A DNA stretch of 64,000 bases from Bacteroidota bacterium (GCA_025963725.1 JAOQAE010000004.1:179616-243615); one strand, 5' to 3'. Counted from the first letter of the stretch, positions 42,150 to 51,213 are shown. A program made the numbers and translations. Notes: generated by a model from the sequence alone, not told the origin.

Positions 42150-43754
42150 ATGAAAGACCAGGAAAACACAAAAACATCAGTTACATCGGGAAGGCATATC
42201 TCCTGCTGGCTGGATTCGTCAGAGCCTTTTATCACAGCGCCGCTGCACGAGGATATTGAAACGGATGTGGTAGTGATAGGAGGTGGCATTGCCGGAATTT
42301 CCGTAGCGTATAACCTTATGCAGGCAGGAAAGAAAGTGGTTGTGGTAGAGGATGGGAATATCGGGAGCGGGGAAACGGGGCGTACAACGGCGCATCTTGT
42401 GTCGGCGCTCGACGACCGCTATTACGACCTGATGCGCATTTTCGGCGAGGAGCAAACGAAGCATGTTGCCGAAAGCCATAAGGCCGCTATTGATTTTATA
42501 GAGCGTACCGCAAAGCAGGAAAATATCGACTGTGATTTTGAGCGCCTCGACGGATACCTGTTCCTGCATCCTACCGACAAGGAGGAGTCGCTGGAGAAAG
42601 AGCTGAAGGCTGCGCAGAAAGCAGGAGTGGAAGTGGAATCATTTTCGGTGATGCCCGGAATAAAGGATGCTTCGCGTGCATTGAAATTTCATAACCAGGC
42701 GCAATTCCATCCCCTGAAATACCTGAATGGATTATGCAAGGCATTGGTGGAAAGAGGTGCTAAGATCTACACCGGCACAAAGGCCGACAAGATCGACCAC
42801 AAGGGAATTGTTACAAAAGAGGGGTTTACCGTGAAGGCGGATTTTGTTGTGGTTGCAACAAATACGCCTGTCAATAATAAATACGTGATGCACCTGAAGC
42901 AGTATCCGTACAGGACGTACGTGGTGGGTGCGAAAGTAAAGAAAGGCAGCATCGCAAAAGCATTGTGGTGGGATACCGGTGATTTCTCACAGAATGCGGA
43001 CATCGCGCCGTATCATTATGTAAGGCTTCAGAAGCTGGATAATGAATACGACCTGCTGATCTGCGGCGGCGAGGATCATCCTGTGGGCCTTGCCGAGCAG
43101 GACAAGATCTCGGAAGAGGACCGCTACGGGCTGCTGGAATACTGGATGCGCCAGCGCTTCGATGTGGAGCACATTGTTTATCAGTGGTCGGGACAGGTGC
43201 TGGAGCCAATGGATTCGCTCGGCTATATAGGCCGCAACCCGAAGGATGAGCCAAACGTGTTCATTGTAACGGGCGATTCAGGCAACGGCATGACGCATGG
43301 CACCATTGCCGGTATGCTGATCACGGACCTGATAATGGGGAAAGAAAATCCATGGGAGAAGATCTATGACCCTTCAAGGTTCAAACTGTTCAGCTCGGGA
43401 AAAACTTATTTCAAGGAGCTCATTGGCGGAATGATCAATTACCTGAAGCAAAGGCCGAAGGATGCGAAGTCGGTTGAATTGCTAAGCATCCCGGCCGGGC
43501 AGGGAAAGATCGTTGAGATCGACGGTAAGAAGTTCGGCGTGTACAGGGATAAGAAAGACCTGTTTCACATGGTGGGCGCTGAATGCACGCACATGAAATG
43601 CATTATTAAATGGAATGGTGATGAGCAGAGCTGGGACTGTCCCTGCCATGGCAGCCGGTTTACAAAAGAAGGCAAAGTGCTGAATGGCCCTGCTAATGAT
43701 GACCTTGCGTACTATACCAATGAGATGGATGAGAAAGCGGGGATAAACGATTAA
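42150..43754 (+). CDS. FAD-dependent oxidoreductase with Rieske domain
   Basis: 534 residues. An N-terminal Rossmann FAD site (VVIGGGIAGISVAYNL at about 41-56) opens a D-amino-acid-oxidase-like (DAO) domain to about residue 425. The C-terminal 100 residues are a Rieske 2Fe-2S domain with CTH and CPCH. Such DAO-Rieske fusions are common in Bacteroidota; the substrate is unknown. Soluble. The gene is followed 13 nt later by a DUF3606-like gene in the same direction. Confidence 0.92.
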   Translation: MKDQENTKTSVTSGRHISCWLDSSEPFITAPLHEDIETDVVVIGGGIAGISVAYNLMQAGKKVVVVEDGNIGSGETGRTTAHLVSALDDRYYDLMRIFGEEQTKHVAESHKAAIDFIERTAKQENIDCDFERLDGYLFLHPTDKEESLEKELKAAQKAGVEVESFSVMPGIKDASRALKFHNQAQFHPLKYLNGLCKALVERGAKIYTGTKADKIDHKGIVTKEGFTVKADFVVVATNTPVNNKYVMHLKQYPYRTYVVGAKVKKGSIAKALWWDTGDFSQNADIAPYHYVRLQKLDNEYDLLICGGEDHPVGLAEQDKISEEDRYGLLEYWMRQRFDVEHIVYQWSGQVLEPMDSLGYIGRNPKDEPNVFIVTGDSGNGMTHGTIAGMLITDLIMGKENPWEKIYDPSRFKLFSSGKTYFKELIGGMINYLKQRPKDAKSVELLSIPAGQGKIVEIDGKKFGVYRDKKDLFHMVGAECTHMKCIIKWNGDEQSWDCPCHGSRFTKEGKVLNGPANDDLAYYTNEMDEKAGIND

Positions 43755-43767
43755 AATTAATAAGGAC

Positions 43768-43971
43768 ATGGAAAATCATATTATTTATCCTGGTGAAGTT
43801 GCGGAGCTGAACTACTGGACAAGAAAATGGGGCATCAGCAGGATGGAGCTGCATGAAGCGATCCTGCAAACAGGCAGCCTGCACGCGAAGGAGCTCAAAG
43901 GCCATTTGAAAAAAAAGGGCTTTACATTTTCAGCGGCGGGGATCCTGCAGTATATTAAGCTTCATTTATAA
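43768..43971 (+). CDS. DUF3606-like small protein
   Basis: 67 residues. The pattern LNYWTRKWGISRMELHEAIL then GSLHAKELKGHLKKKGF is that of DUF3606, a small helical protein found next to stress genes. Unknown function. It is probably co-transcribed with the FAD-Rieske gene, and a terminator follows. Confidence 0.8.
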   Translation: MENHIIYPGEVAELNYWTRKWGISRMELHEAILQTGSLHAKELKGHLKKKGFTFSAAGILQYIKLHL

Positions 43972-43991
43972 TTAGCCGAAGCCATTAAAAT

Positions 43992-44021
43992 AAAAACACC
44001 CTGCAGGCCGCAGGGTGTTTT
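43992..44021. terminator. Terminator
   Basis: AAAACACCCTGC pairs with GCAGGGTGTTTT around a 5-nt loop, between convergent genes. Confidence 0.9.
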
Positions 44022-44042
44022 ATCTTTTCAACAATTTTTCTT

Positions 44043-44597
44043 TTAGTGAGAGTGAACGCCTTCTCTTATTTCTTCCACCATCTTTTTACAAAAAGCGGGA
44101 AGGTCTTCCGGTGTGCGGCTCGTCACAAGGCCGTTGTCAACAACCACTTCCTCGTCGCTCCAGTCGGCACCTGCATTTTTCAAATCAGTTTGGATCGATT
44201 TGAACGATGTAAGCTTCCTTCCTTTTAGTTTTCCTGTTTCGATGAGCGTCCACGGCCCATGGCAGATAGCGGCGATCGGCTTGTCCTGCTCGAAGAATCC
44301 GGTCACGAACTCAACTGCCTTTTTGTTGCTGCGAAGCGCATCGGGGTTCATCACGCCGCCGGGAAGCACGAGCGCATCGTAATCATCTGCGCTTACTTCA
44401 TCCACTGTTTTGTCTACCTGGAACTCATCTCCCCAGTTCTTTTCCTTCCATCCTTTTATTTTCCCGGATTTCAGGGAAATAATCTCAACGGTCATGTTCG
44501 CATTTTTTAATGCTTCCACCGGCTTTTCGAATTCCGACTGTTCGAAGCCATTGGTGGCCAGTACAGCCACTCTTTTATTTGTTCCTTTGTCTTCCAT
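44043..44597 (-). CDS. DJ-1/PfpI family protein
   Basis: 184 residues of the class I glutamine amidotransferase-like fold. The nucleophile elbow Cys is in AICHGPW (about 119-125), with Glu in the early GFEQSEFEKP segment. The family includes glyoxalase-like and deglycase-like enzymes and general stress proteins (YhbO/GSP18). A stress role fits with the -24/-12-like site upstream. Confidence 0.93.
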   Translation of the reverse strand: MEDKGTNKRVAVLATNGFEQSEFEKPVEALKNANMTVEIISLKSGKIKGWKEKNWGDEFQVDKTVDEVSADDYDALVLPGGVMNPDALRSNKKAVEFVTGFFEQDKPIAAICHGPWTLIETGKLKGRKLTSFKSIQTDLKNAGADWSDEEVVVDNGLVTSRTPEDLPAFCKKMVEEIREGVHSH

Positions 44598-44644
44598 GAT
44601 TTATTTTTTTTATTTTTTAATTGGATAATTCCTACCCGGAAGGG

Positions 44645-44677
44645 CAAAAAAATATGCCACAAGAGTGGCATATTTTA
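44645..44677 (-). promoter_or_regulatory. Putative -24/-12-like site inside an inverted repeat
   Basis: TGGCAT-N5-TTTG at 44645-44659 (minus), GG 61 nt before the PfpI start. It is the closest of all sites to the classical -12 (TTTGCC follows). The -24 half is one arm of a perfect 9-bp inverted repeat, ATATGCCAC/GTGGCATAT (44652-44673), with a T run on each side. The same DNA may also be a terminator for the receiver gene at 44719. Confidence 0.4.
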
Positions 44678-44718
44678 AGAGAGGGGCAAGGTGGGTGGTT
44701 GCCATGGGGTTAGACATT

Positions 44719-45165
44719 TTATTTCAGAACAAACCTCTCTATGCGGTGGTTAAGTATAAAGCTGCTCCAGTCGATGTTGAGCACTTTTTTTGCGATCCGT
44801 TTCAGCTCCGTGCAGGTGTTTGGCTTTGTTACATACAGGTCGGCGCCTTCATTGTAAGCATTCTCAATATCCTTTACATTCGATGAAGTGGAATAAATAA
44901 TTACAGGGATATGCCTTAGCTTCGGGCTTTTCTTTATTTCTTTCAGGCATTCTTTTCCGCCTTTGCAGGGCATGTTAAGGTCAAGGAAGATCAGGTCGGG
45001 AAGGGAAGTGCCCGGCTCATTGATGAGGCTCATCAGCGCTGTTCCGTTCTTCACACAATTAATGCTTACGCGCGGTGCCACTTCATGGATCACTTCAGTG
45101 AAAAACTCACGATCATCATCATCATCATCGGCCAGCAATACATTAAGTTCTTTTTTCTTTTCCAT
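44719..45165 (-). CDS. Stand-alone response-regulator receiver (Rcp1-like)
   Basis: 148 residues from the ATG at 45165 (MEKKKELNVLLADDDDDD). Upstream in-frame ATGs to 45270 are possible. It has the receiver fold with the acidic cluster ADDDDDD, phospho-Asp in LIFLDLNMP, the Ser in IIYSTSS and Lys in YVTKPN. A C-terminal extension ends in ILNHRIERFVLK. The class acts by contact with a kinase or phosphotransfer partner. A housekeeping-type promoter lies upstream. Confidence 0.9.
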   Translation of the reverse strand: MEKKKELNVLLADDDDDDREFFTEVIHEVAPRVSINCVKNGTALMSLINEPGTSLPDLIFLDLNMPCKGGKECLKEIKKSPKLRHIPVIIYSTSSNVKDIENAYNEGADLYVTKPNTCTELKRIAKKVLNIDWSSFILNHRIERFVLK

Positions 45166-45476
45166 GAGCATCGGTAATTTATGTTCTGATAATAATTTAT
45201 TTGTCATCTCGTAGTAAACCATTGTAAAGGTTTCTAAAACGGGATAGCGATAATTGAGAGCTGCTTTCATAAAAAAATGTTTACATTCAGTTTCAACCGT
45301 TTTAATTTCCTTCTTTGTTATTTACTGAGATAAAAGTATCCGGAATCCCCCAACCCACAAAACCATAGTTTTGTTAAAATACTAAACCCTTTTTTCGTAA
45401 ATTTGTATTTTTAAACTGTAATTAGTTGATTTTCAATTGTATTTTATAGTAAAGTTGATTTTAAAACGATAATCCC
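45166..45476. other. Intergenic region between divergent genes
   Basis: 311 nt with a good housekeeping-type promoter toward the receiver (45331-45361, minus). On the plus strand a -7-like TAAATTTG at 45398-45405 has TTTG 24 nt away (45370-45373), a wider spacing than normal. The part at 45166-45270 could encode an N-terminal extension of the receiver. Confidence 0.6.
45331..45361 (-). promoter_or_regulatory. Housekeeping-type promoter of the receiver gene
   Basis: On the minus strand TTTG, exactly 19 nt, then TACTTTTA. It fits TTTG-N19-TAnnTTTG except for the last base, the same deviation as at 887-917. Confidence 0.5.
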
Positions 45477-47042
45477 ATGGATGAATTAGCGAGGCTGATC
45501 CAGTCATTAACCAAGTCGGAAAAGAGGTATTTCAAGATGTTTACCGCCCTGCAGGGGGGTGAAAAAGGCTATATAAAGCTTTTTGATGCCGTGGAAAAGC
45601 TGGGTGATTACGATGAGAAAAAGATCCGGAAAATGTTTGAAGGGGAAGATTTTCTGAAGCGCCTGCCCGCGGTTAAAAATTACCTGCACGGACAGATCCT
45701 GAAAAGCCTGCGGGTGATCAATGCCGGAAACACTGTGGATTCGCAGCTGAGGGAAATGATGGAGGATGTGTCCGTGCTGTATGATAAACGGCTTTACAAG
45801 CAATGTGCGAAGGTGCTGGACCGCGCAAAAGAGCTTGCGAAGGCAAATGAACTAACCCTTCCGCAGCTCGAGATCAATGTATGGCAGGAAAAGGTGCTGC
45901 TGGAGCTGCTGCCGATCGAGAAGTTTGAGCGCATGCTGGAAGGCTCGCTGGAAGAGGAGATGGTGACGGTTGATGCGCAGAAGAATGCGATCCAGTACCG
46001 CCACCTGTATAATAAAATGGTGCTGATCAACCGGAAGATCAAGGAAGCAAGGAATAAGGAAGAGCTCGAGCAGTTCCAGTCCATCATCAAGCATCCGCTG
46101 CTGAGCTCTATCAGCAAAGCGCTGAGCTTTGAGGCCAAGCAGTATTTTTATCACATCCATCTCATCTATAACCACGCAAAAGGCGATAACGCAGCCTGCT
46201 TCAGGCTCGCGAGCGGGCAGATGAAGCTGATAGAGGAGTACCCTCACAAGATCCGGGAAACGCCGAAGATCTACCTGAGCGCATTGTACAATGTGCTGCT
46301 CTGCCAGATCCACCTTCACAAGTACGATAACTTTACGAATACCCTGGATAAGCTCAGGTCGTTCCAGGTGAAATCAACCAACATCGAAGTTAGCCGTTTT
46401 GTGAACTCCTATATTTTTGAGATGGTGATGTACCTCGATTCGGGTGAGTTCGATAAAAGCGTTTCCGTGAGAGAGCCGGTGATGGAAGGCCTGCAGAAGT
46501 ATCATGATAAGATCAACATCATCGAGGAGATCACGCTGCTCTATAATCTTTTTTATTCCTACTTCGGAACGGCTGAGTTTACAAAGGCTTTAGGGATCAT
46601 CAATAAATTGCTGAATGAGTATCAGAAAGAATTGCGCTATGACATACAGAGCGCTGTAAGGATCCTCAACCTCATCCTGCACTTCGAGCTTGGCAATACA
46701 AGGCTGCTCGAATACAATGCGATCTCCACCTACCGCTTCTTATATAAAAGTAAGAGGCTTTATAAAATGGAGAACATCGTTCTGCAGTTCATCCGCAAAA
46801 AGATGCCGAAGATCCACACTGCAAAGCAGCAGCTGCAGGCTTTCATAGAGCTGCGCCGTGATTTTATGGAAATTGCCAACGATGAATATGAAAGCAAGGC
46901 CTTTGAATATTTTGATTACATCTCCTGGCTGGATTCTAAAATAGAAAGGAAATCGTTCGCCGAAGTAGTGAAGGAAAAATTCAATTCGAATGCTGCAAAA
47001 GCTGAAAAGCAGGTCGGCAGTAAAAAGAAAGCAGGCAAATAA
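45477..47042 (+). CDS. Conserved unknown Bacteroidota protein
   Basis: 521 residues, fully helical, no signal or membrane segment. It starts with LARLIQSLTKSEKRYFKMFT, a segment I know from many unannotated Bacteroidota proteins. The body consists of helical hairpins with TPR-like spacing (LYNVLLCQIHLHKYDNFTNT, LLYNLFYSYFGTAEFTKALG), and the end is Lys-rich. Probably a scaffold. Function unknown. Confidence 0.85.
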   Translation: MDELARLIQSLTKSEKRYFKMFTALQGGEKGYIKLFDAVEKLGDYDEKKIRKMFEGEDFLKRLPAVKNYLHGQILKSLRVINAGNTVDSQLREMMEDVSVLYDKRLYKQCAKVLDRAKELAKANELTLPQLEINVWQEKVLLELLPIEKFERMLEGSLEEEMVTVDAQKNAIQYRHLYNKMVLINRKIKEARNKEELEQFQSIIKHPLLSSISKALSFEAKQYFYHIHLIYNHAKGDNAACFRLASGQMKLIEEYPHKIRETPKIYLSALYNVLLCQIHLHKYDNFTNTLDKLRSFQVKSTNIEVSRFVNSYIFEMVMYLDSGEFDKSVSVREPVMEGLQKYHDKINIIEEITLLYNLFYSYFGTAEFTKALGIINKLLNEYQKELRYDIQSAVRILNLILHFELGNTRLLEYNAISTYRFLYKSKRLYKMENIVLQFIRKKMPKIHTAKQQLQAFIELRRDFMEIANDEYESKAFEYFDYISWLDSKIERKSFAEVVKEKFNSNAAKAEKQVGSKKKAGK

Positions 47043-47079
47043 AAAAAATATCCCGGTGCTCCCGGGATATTTTTTTTAT
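47041..47079. terminator. Bidirectional terminator
   Basis: ATATCCCGG pairs with CCGGGATAT, and the stem is extended by A8/T8. It overlaps the stop of the upstream gene and serves the convergent T9SS protein gene. Confidence 0.9.
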
Positions 47080-47082
47080 GTC

Positions 47083-48459
47083 TTATTCAAAAATGATCTT
47101 TCCTTGTTTGACCGCAATTCCGGAGCCGTCGCAGATCCTGTAGATGTACACGCCCGGCTTTATATTCTCTTCCTTAAAGCTGAACGATCCGTTGTTGCTG
47201 ATCTTGCTGCAGATCGTCCTGCCTAAAAGGTCGCTTACTATGATCGAGTAGTTCAGGGATGCTTTTGCTGAACTGAAATATAACTGATCCTTCACCGGGT
47301 TTGGATAAACATTTCCCGCATTATATGTGCTTTCTCCACCTGCTGTTTCAAATGCCATGGAGCGGATCGACGAGGTTGCCCACTGTGCAAGATAGAAAAC
47401 AGAATCGGATGCGATCTGTGTAAAGTCACCGCCTGCGAACAGAGAGCCGTCAACCACCTGCAATGTATTCACAGGGAAGTTTGTTTTGGCATCCAGCTGC
47501 GCCCATGCAGTGTCGTTCCACGATTGCATGTGGTACAGGTAAATGTTCGTATCGGCTACCGACCTGTATTTCGCTTCCGCGATAAGCTTGCCGTCAAAGT
47601 CGTGAATGCACAGCGTGCTTACTGTTGTTGCGCCGGTATAGCTCATTCCGCTGCCGATATCTGTCCAGCTTGTACCATCCCATTTGGCGATGTGTGCGGC
47701 GCTTTCTCCCCCTGCTGTGTTGAAATTTCCACCAGCATACAGGTTCCCGTTGAAAACATGAAGCGTGCTTACTGTGGTTGCTCCTGTATATTCAAGGCCG
47801 CCATCGAGGTCGTGCCAGCTGCTTCCATTCCAGCGTGCGATGTTATGCACAGAAACGCTGCCCGCAGTTGTGAATGTTCCGGCAACATAAAGGTCGCCGT
47901 TATAAACACACATTGCCTTTACCGGACCGTTAAGCCCCGTGCCCAATGCTACCCAGGAGCTTCCGTTCCATTTTGCAATGTTGTTCACCGTGGTATTTCC
48001 CGAAGAGCTGAATGTTCCGGCTGCATAAAGGTCATCATTATAAACAGTGAGCGTGCTTACCGTGGTGGCTCCCGTATAATCGAGCCCGCTGCCCATTGGC
48101 GCCCATTTTAAGCCGTTCCAGAAGCCGATGTTATGGCAGCCGGCAGTATCGATCCTGCTGAAGCTGCCGGCAGCAACAATACCTCCGTTGTACTTTAGCA
48201 TTGCGGCAACTTTCGACCCGGTGATCCCTTTCAGTCCGAGCTTTGAGAACTTGGTACCATTCCATTTTGCGATCCCGCCAATGCTGTCGGTACCGATAAC
48301 GGTGAATGAGCCGCCGATATAAAAATCGCCGTTAGCGTCGGGAACTATTGAATATACTGAAGAGTTAAGACGGTCGCCATAACCGCTCCAGCTGTGCTGC
48401 GCAAAGGAGGAGAAGTTTACAAAAGCGATAAGGAACAGGAAGAAGTAGATTTTTTTCAT
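47083..48459 (-). CDS. T9SS type A substrate with propeller-like repeats
   Basis: 458 residues with a signal peptide (cleavage near SSFAQ, residue 21). Residues of about 30-380 are repeats of about 40-50 residues built on AKWNGSSW, G-G-L and LYAAGTF blocks; the segment YTGATTVSTL occurs three times and almost unchanged, a sign of recent duplication. The last 75 residues are a type A C-terminal signal (NVYPNPVKDQLYFSS, ending GIAVKQGKIIFE), which directs export and surface anchoring by the T9SS. Confidence 0.92.
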   Translation of the reverse strand: MKKIYFFLFLIAFVNFSSFAQHSWSGYGDRLNSSVYSIVPDANGDFYIGGSFTVIGTDSIGGIAKWNGTKFSKLGLKGITGSKVAAMLKYNGGIVAAGSFSRIDTAGCHNIGFWNGLKWAPMGSGLDYTGATTVSTLTVYNDDLYAAGTFSSSGNTTVNNIAKWNGSSWVALGTGLNGPVKAMCVYNGDLYVAGTFTTAGSVSVHNIARWNGSSWHDLDGGLEYTGATTVSTLHVFNGNLYAGGNFNTAGGESAAHIAKWDGTSWTDIGSGMSYTGATTVSTLCIHDFDGKLIAEAKYRSVADTNIYLYHMQSWNDTAWAQLDAKTNFPVNTLQVVDGSLFAGGDFTQIASDSVFYLAQWATSSIRSMAFETAGGESTYNAGNVYPNPVKDQLYFSSAKASLNYSIIVSDLLGRTICSKISNNGSFSFKEENIKPGVYIYRICDGSGIAVKQGKIIFE

Positions 48460-48754
48460 GATGAATGATTTAGGTAAATAACACTCTAAGCTGAAAATAA
48501 TTTGGCAGGCGCTTGTTATTTTATTTCCAGGTGTAATTAGCGGGCAGAAAGTGTACCATTCTGAAATCCGCCTGTTTCATAGCTCTTTTAACATAAAAAG
48601 AACTGCAACAGGGGCGAATCTCCACCATCCGTAGAGTTATTTCCCCAGATTTTTTGCCGCTGCTAAAATTACTGATGCGCGCTCTGGTACGAGTTTTTAA
48701 TGGGTGTTGAAAAACCAATTAACCCAAATTTAAACTTTTAAAACTTTAATAGCT
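48460..48754. other. Intergenic region before the Ser/Thr/Gly protein
   Basis: 295 nt. An orphan TGGCAG-N5-TGTT lies at 48503-48517 (plus), far from the next start (48755). A possible open frame on the minus strand has unusual composition and no homology that I can see. Otherwise nothing evident. Confidence 0.5.
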
Positions 48755-49603
48755 ATGAAAAAAAATCATTTATTTCTTGCAGGCTGCATCGCATCCTCGG
48801 TGATCATACTTGGATTTACGAGAACTACATCAGCTTCTGCAGAATCGCGCGGACAACAGACAGAAACAAGCACAGGGTCAACTGGTATGGACCAGGGAAC
48901 AACAGGATCTACCGGATCAACAAGCATGGATCAGGGAACAACAGGCTCTACCGGATCAACGAGCATGGATCACGGAACAACAGGTTCTACAGGCTCAACG
49001 AGCATGGATCATGGAACAACTGGAATGGATCATGGCACAACCGGCTCCACAAGCTCAACAGGCACTGACAATGCAACAACCGGAACTACAAGCGGAAAAG
49101 ATTCATCAAAAACTTCGCAGAAATCAACTTCCGGAACAAGCTCTACAAAATCAACTAAAGGAACCGGCTCATCTACAAGCAGCACTTCCTCTACAAAAAG
49201 CTCAGGCTCCACTAAAGGTTCAGGCTCTACATCAAACGGTTCTACAACTAACGGTAACGGTTCTACAACCAATGGTAACGGTTCTACAACCAATGGTAAC
49301 GGTTCTACCACTAATGGCAACGGTTCCACAACCAATGGAAAGGGTTCAACAACAAATGGCAATGGCTCAACAACCAATGGTAATGGCTCAACAACCAATG
49401 GTAACGGTTCCACAACAAAAAGCACAGGATCTACAGGCAGCACAGGTTCTACCAGCGGCACAACAGGATCTACAGGCACTACCTCAAGCACTAAAGGTAC
49501 CGGCTCTACAACAAAAAGCACTTCAAGCACTTCAGGTACTTCAAGCACATCAGGTACTTCAGGCACATCAAGCACATCTTCAACAGGATCTACAACAATG
49601 TAA
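48755..49603 (+). CDS. Secreted Ser/Thr/Gly-rich repeat protein
   Basis: 282 residues with a signal peptide (cleavage near TSASA, residue 29). Two repeat zones follow. In the first, a 13-residue block of the form SMDxGTTGSTGST recurs (about 45-105). In the second, eight copies of STTNGNG (7 residues, 21 bp) lie at 49241-49408. The rest is Ser/Thr/Gly with Lys. Many potential O-glycosylation sites, so it may be a surface or matrix glycoprotein, but that is inference. No C-terminal sorting domain is seen. Long open frames in the other frames are composition shadows. Confidence 0.8.
   Translation: MKKNHLFLAGCIASSVIILGFTRTTSASAESRGQQTETSTGSTGMDQGTTGSTGSTSMDQGTTGSTGSTSMDHGTTGSTGSTSMDHGTTGMDHGTTGSTSSTGTDNATTGTTSGKDSSKTSQKSTSGTSSTKSTKGTGSSTSSTSSTKSSGSTKGSGSTSNGSTTNGNGSTTNGNGSTTNGNGSTTNGNGSTTNGKGSTTNGNGSTTNGNGSTTNGNGSTTKSTGSTGSTGSTSGTTGSTGTTSSTKGTGSTTKSTSSTSGTSSTSGTSGTSSTSSTGSTTM
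49241..49408 (+). repeat. 21-bp tandem repeat, 8 copies
   Basis: Eight in-frame copies coding STTNGNG (one with Lys in place of the second Asn), with only synonymous differences between most copies. Length variation between strains is likely. Confidence 0.85.
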
Positions 49604-49627
49604 TATTTCCTGCAATGATATTTTCTG

Positions 49628-49658
49628 AATAAAGCCATCTTCCGGGGTGGCTTTATTT
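49628..49658 (+). terminator. Terminator
   Basis: AATAAAGCCA pairs with TGGCTTTATT around a 10-nt loop, after the repeat protein gene. Confidence 0.8.
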
Positions 49659-49677
49659 ATGTAATGATAAATAAGTT

Positions 49678-51132
49678 ATGAAATATCTTACACTGGATGT
49701 ACGCGCACTGGCACTCATGAGAGTGTGTATTGCAAGCGTTATTTTACTTGATCTGGGGATCCGGTTAACGGACCTTGAGGCATTTTATGCCAACACCGGC
49801 GTAATGCCGCTGGAGATGCTGTTTGAGCACAGCTGGAATGCTTACTTCATATCTTTTCACACCATCAGCGGGCTGTGGCAGGTGCAGCTCCTGCTGTTCC
49901 TGTTTTCTTTCTTCTGCGGAGTGATGCTGTTTATCGGCTACCGCACAAAACTATTCACCTTCCTTTCCTGGCTCATGATGCTTTCCCTGCACAACAGGAA
50001 CGGGCTCATCCTGCAGGGTGGGGACGACCTTCTGCGCATGGTCTTATTCTGGGGAATTTTTATTCCATGGGGTGCGCGCTACTCATGCGACCAGCTGATC
50101 GACCGCGTAGACCGGACAGGGCCGTATATTTTTACTGCGGCTACCGTTGCCTATATATTGCAGATCTGTTATATCTACACGGGCTCGGCACTCCTGAAAG
50201 GGCCGGAATGGAGCCGCGACTTCACTGCAATGTATTATGCATACAGCCTCGACCAGATCACTTATCCCGTGATCAAATATTTTTATTATTATCCGGAGCT
50301 CCTGAAAAAATGCACAATGGTCGCTTACTATTTTGAGCTCCTCGTGCCTGTTTTATTCTTTATTCCATTCCTGCATCAGCTGTTCAGGTCCATCGCCGTA
50401 GGATCGATCATACTTTTCCACCTCATGAATTTTTCCACCTTATTCATCGGCCTGTTCCCGCTTATCGGGATCTCTACCTCGATCGGCATCCTGCCTTCCG
50501 CGGCCATGGATATCTTCGACAGGAAACTGCAGCGCTTAAAAAGCAGGGTGCGCACCTCATTCACGGGAATTGCCTTCCTCGCCAGCTTCCTTATAAAATG
50601 GAAACGGCCAAACTATACATATTCGCTGTTCAGGGAACGTATGCGAACAGCCATTCTTGTATTTCTTATTTTTTTCGTGTTCGACTGGAACTTCAGCAAC
50701 CTTTCTTTTATCCGCAGCCGGCTTTCCGATAACCTGCGCTTTATAGGCTACGGGCTGCGCCTGGATCAGAACTGGGGAATGTTTGCTCCCGGAGTGTTCA
50801 AGGACGACGGCTGGTACATCCTGGAAGGGATCACCGAAGACCAGCGGCAGGTAGACCTGCTTACGGGAAAGGAACCCGATTACCGCAAGCCGGAGCACAT
50901 TGTTTCCATGTTTAAGAACGACCGCTGGAGAAAATATTCGGAGAACATGATCTTTGCGGAGAATGAATTCATGCGCGGATATTACTGCAATTACTCCAAA
51001 AGGATCTGGAACGAGAAGCATCCCGACCTAAAGGTGAAAACTGTACGGATCATTTATATGGAAGAGTTCACGCTGCCGGATTACAAGTATTCGCCTCTGC
51101 AAAAAAACATCCTCTGGGAATGCGTCGATTGA
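49678..51132 (+). CDS. HTTM domain membrane protein
   Basis: 484 residues. The N-terminal half has about eight membrane helices with the family pattern LALMRVCIASVILLDLGIRL, GYRTKLFTFLSWLMMLSLHN and GGDDLLRMVLFWGIFIPWG of the HTTM (vitamin-K-dependent gamma-carboxylase-like) fold. The last 170 residues are soluble and include FAPGVFKDDGWYILEG. Bacterial members are not shown to carboxylate, so the function is open. A short terminator-like GGGG-CTG-CCCC hairpin follows, then the T9SS operon. Confidence 0.9.
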   Translation: MKYLTLDVRALALMRVCIASVILLDLGIRLTDLEAFYANTGVMPLEMLFEHSWNAYFISFHTISGLWQVQLLLFLFSFFCGVMLFIGYRTKLFTFLSWLMMLSLHNRNGLILQGGDDLLRMVLFWGIFIPWGARYSCDQLIDRVDRTGPYIFTAATVAYILQICYIYTGSALLKGPEWSRDFTAMYYAYSLDQITYPVIKYFYYYPELLKKCTMVAYYFELLVPVLFFIPFLHQLFRSIAVGSIILFHLMNFSTLFIGLFPLIGISTSIGILPSAAMDIFDRKLQRLKSRVRTSFTGIAFLASFLIKWKRPNYTYSLFRERMRTAILVFLIFFVFDWNFSNLSFIRSRLSDNLRFIGYGLRLDQNWGMFAPGVFKDDGWYILEGITEDQRQVDLLTGKEPDYRKPEHIVSMFKNDRWRKYSENMIFAENEFMRGYYCNYSKRIWNEKHPDLKVKTVRIIYMEEFTLPDYKYSPLQKNILWECVD

Positions 51133-51213
51133 TCCTGTAGAAAATTTACCACCTTTTCGGGGCTGCCCCTTTTTATTATAAGCCCGAACACCTGTGTATT
51201 GCGGGGATCAGCA

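Noticed and set aside
48503..48517. TGGCAG-N5-TGTT as promoter of the repeat protein
   Set aside because: It lies about 250 nt from the start codon, far outside the 36-63 nt range of the other sites.
48521..48718. 65-codon minus-strand frame before the repeat protein gene
   Set aside because: Odd composition (Arg/Ser/Cys), no family, no promoter motif; I treat it as chance.
48810..49638. Long open frames in other frames and on the minus strand over the Ser/Thr/Gly gene
   Set aside because: They arise from low-complexity codons; the products are Gln/Leu or Val/Pro strings without signal peptide or domain.
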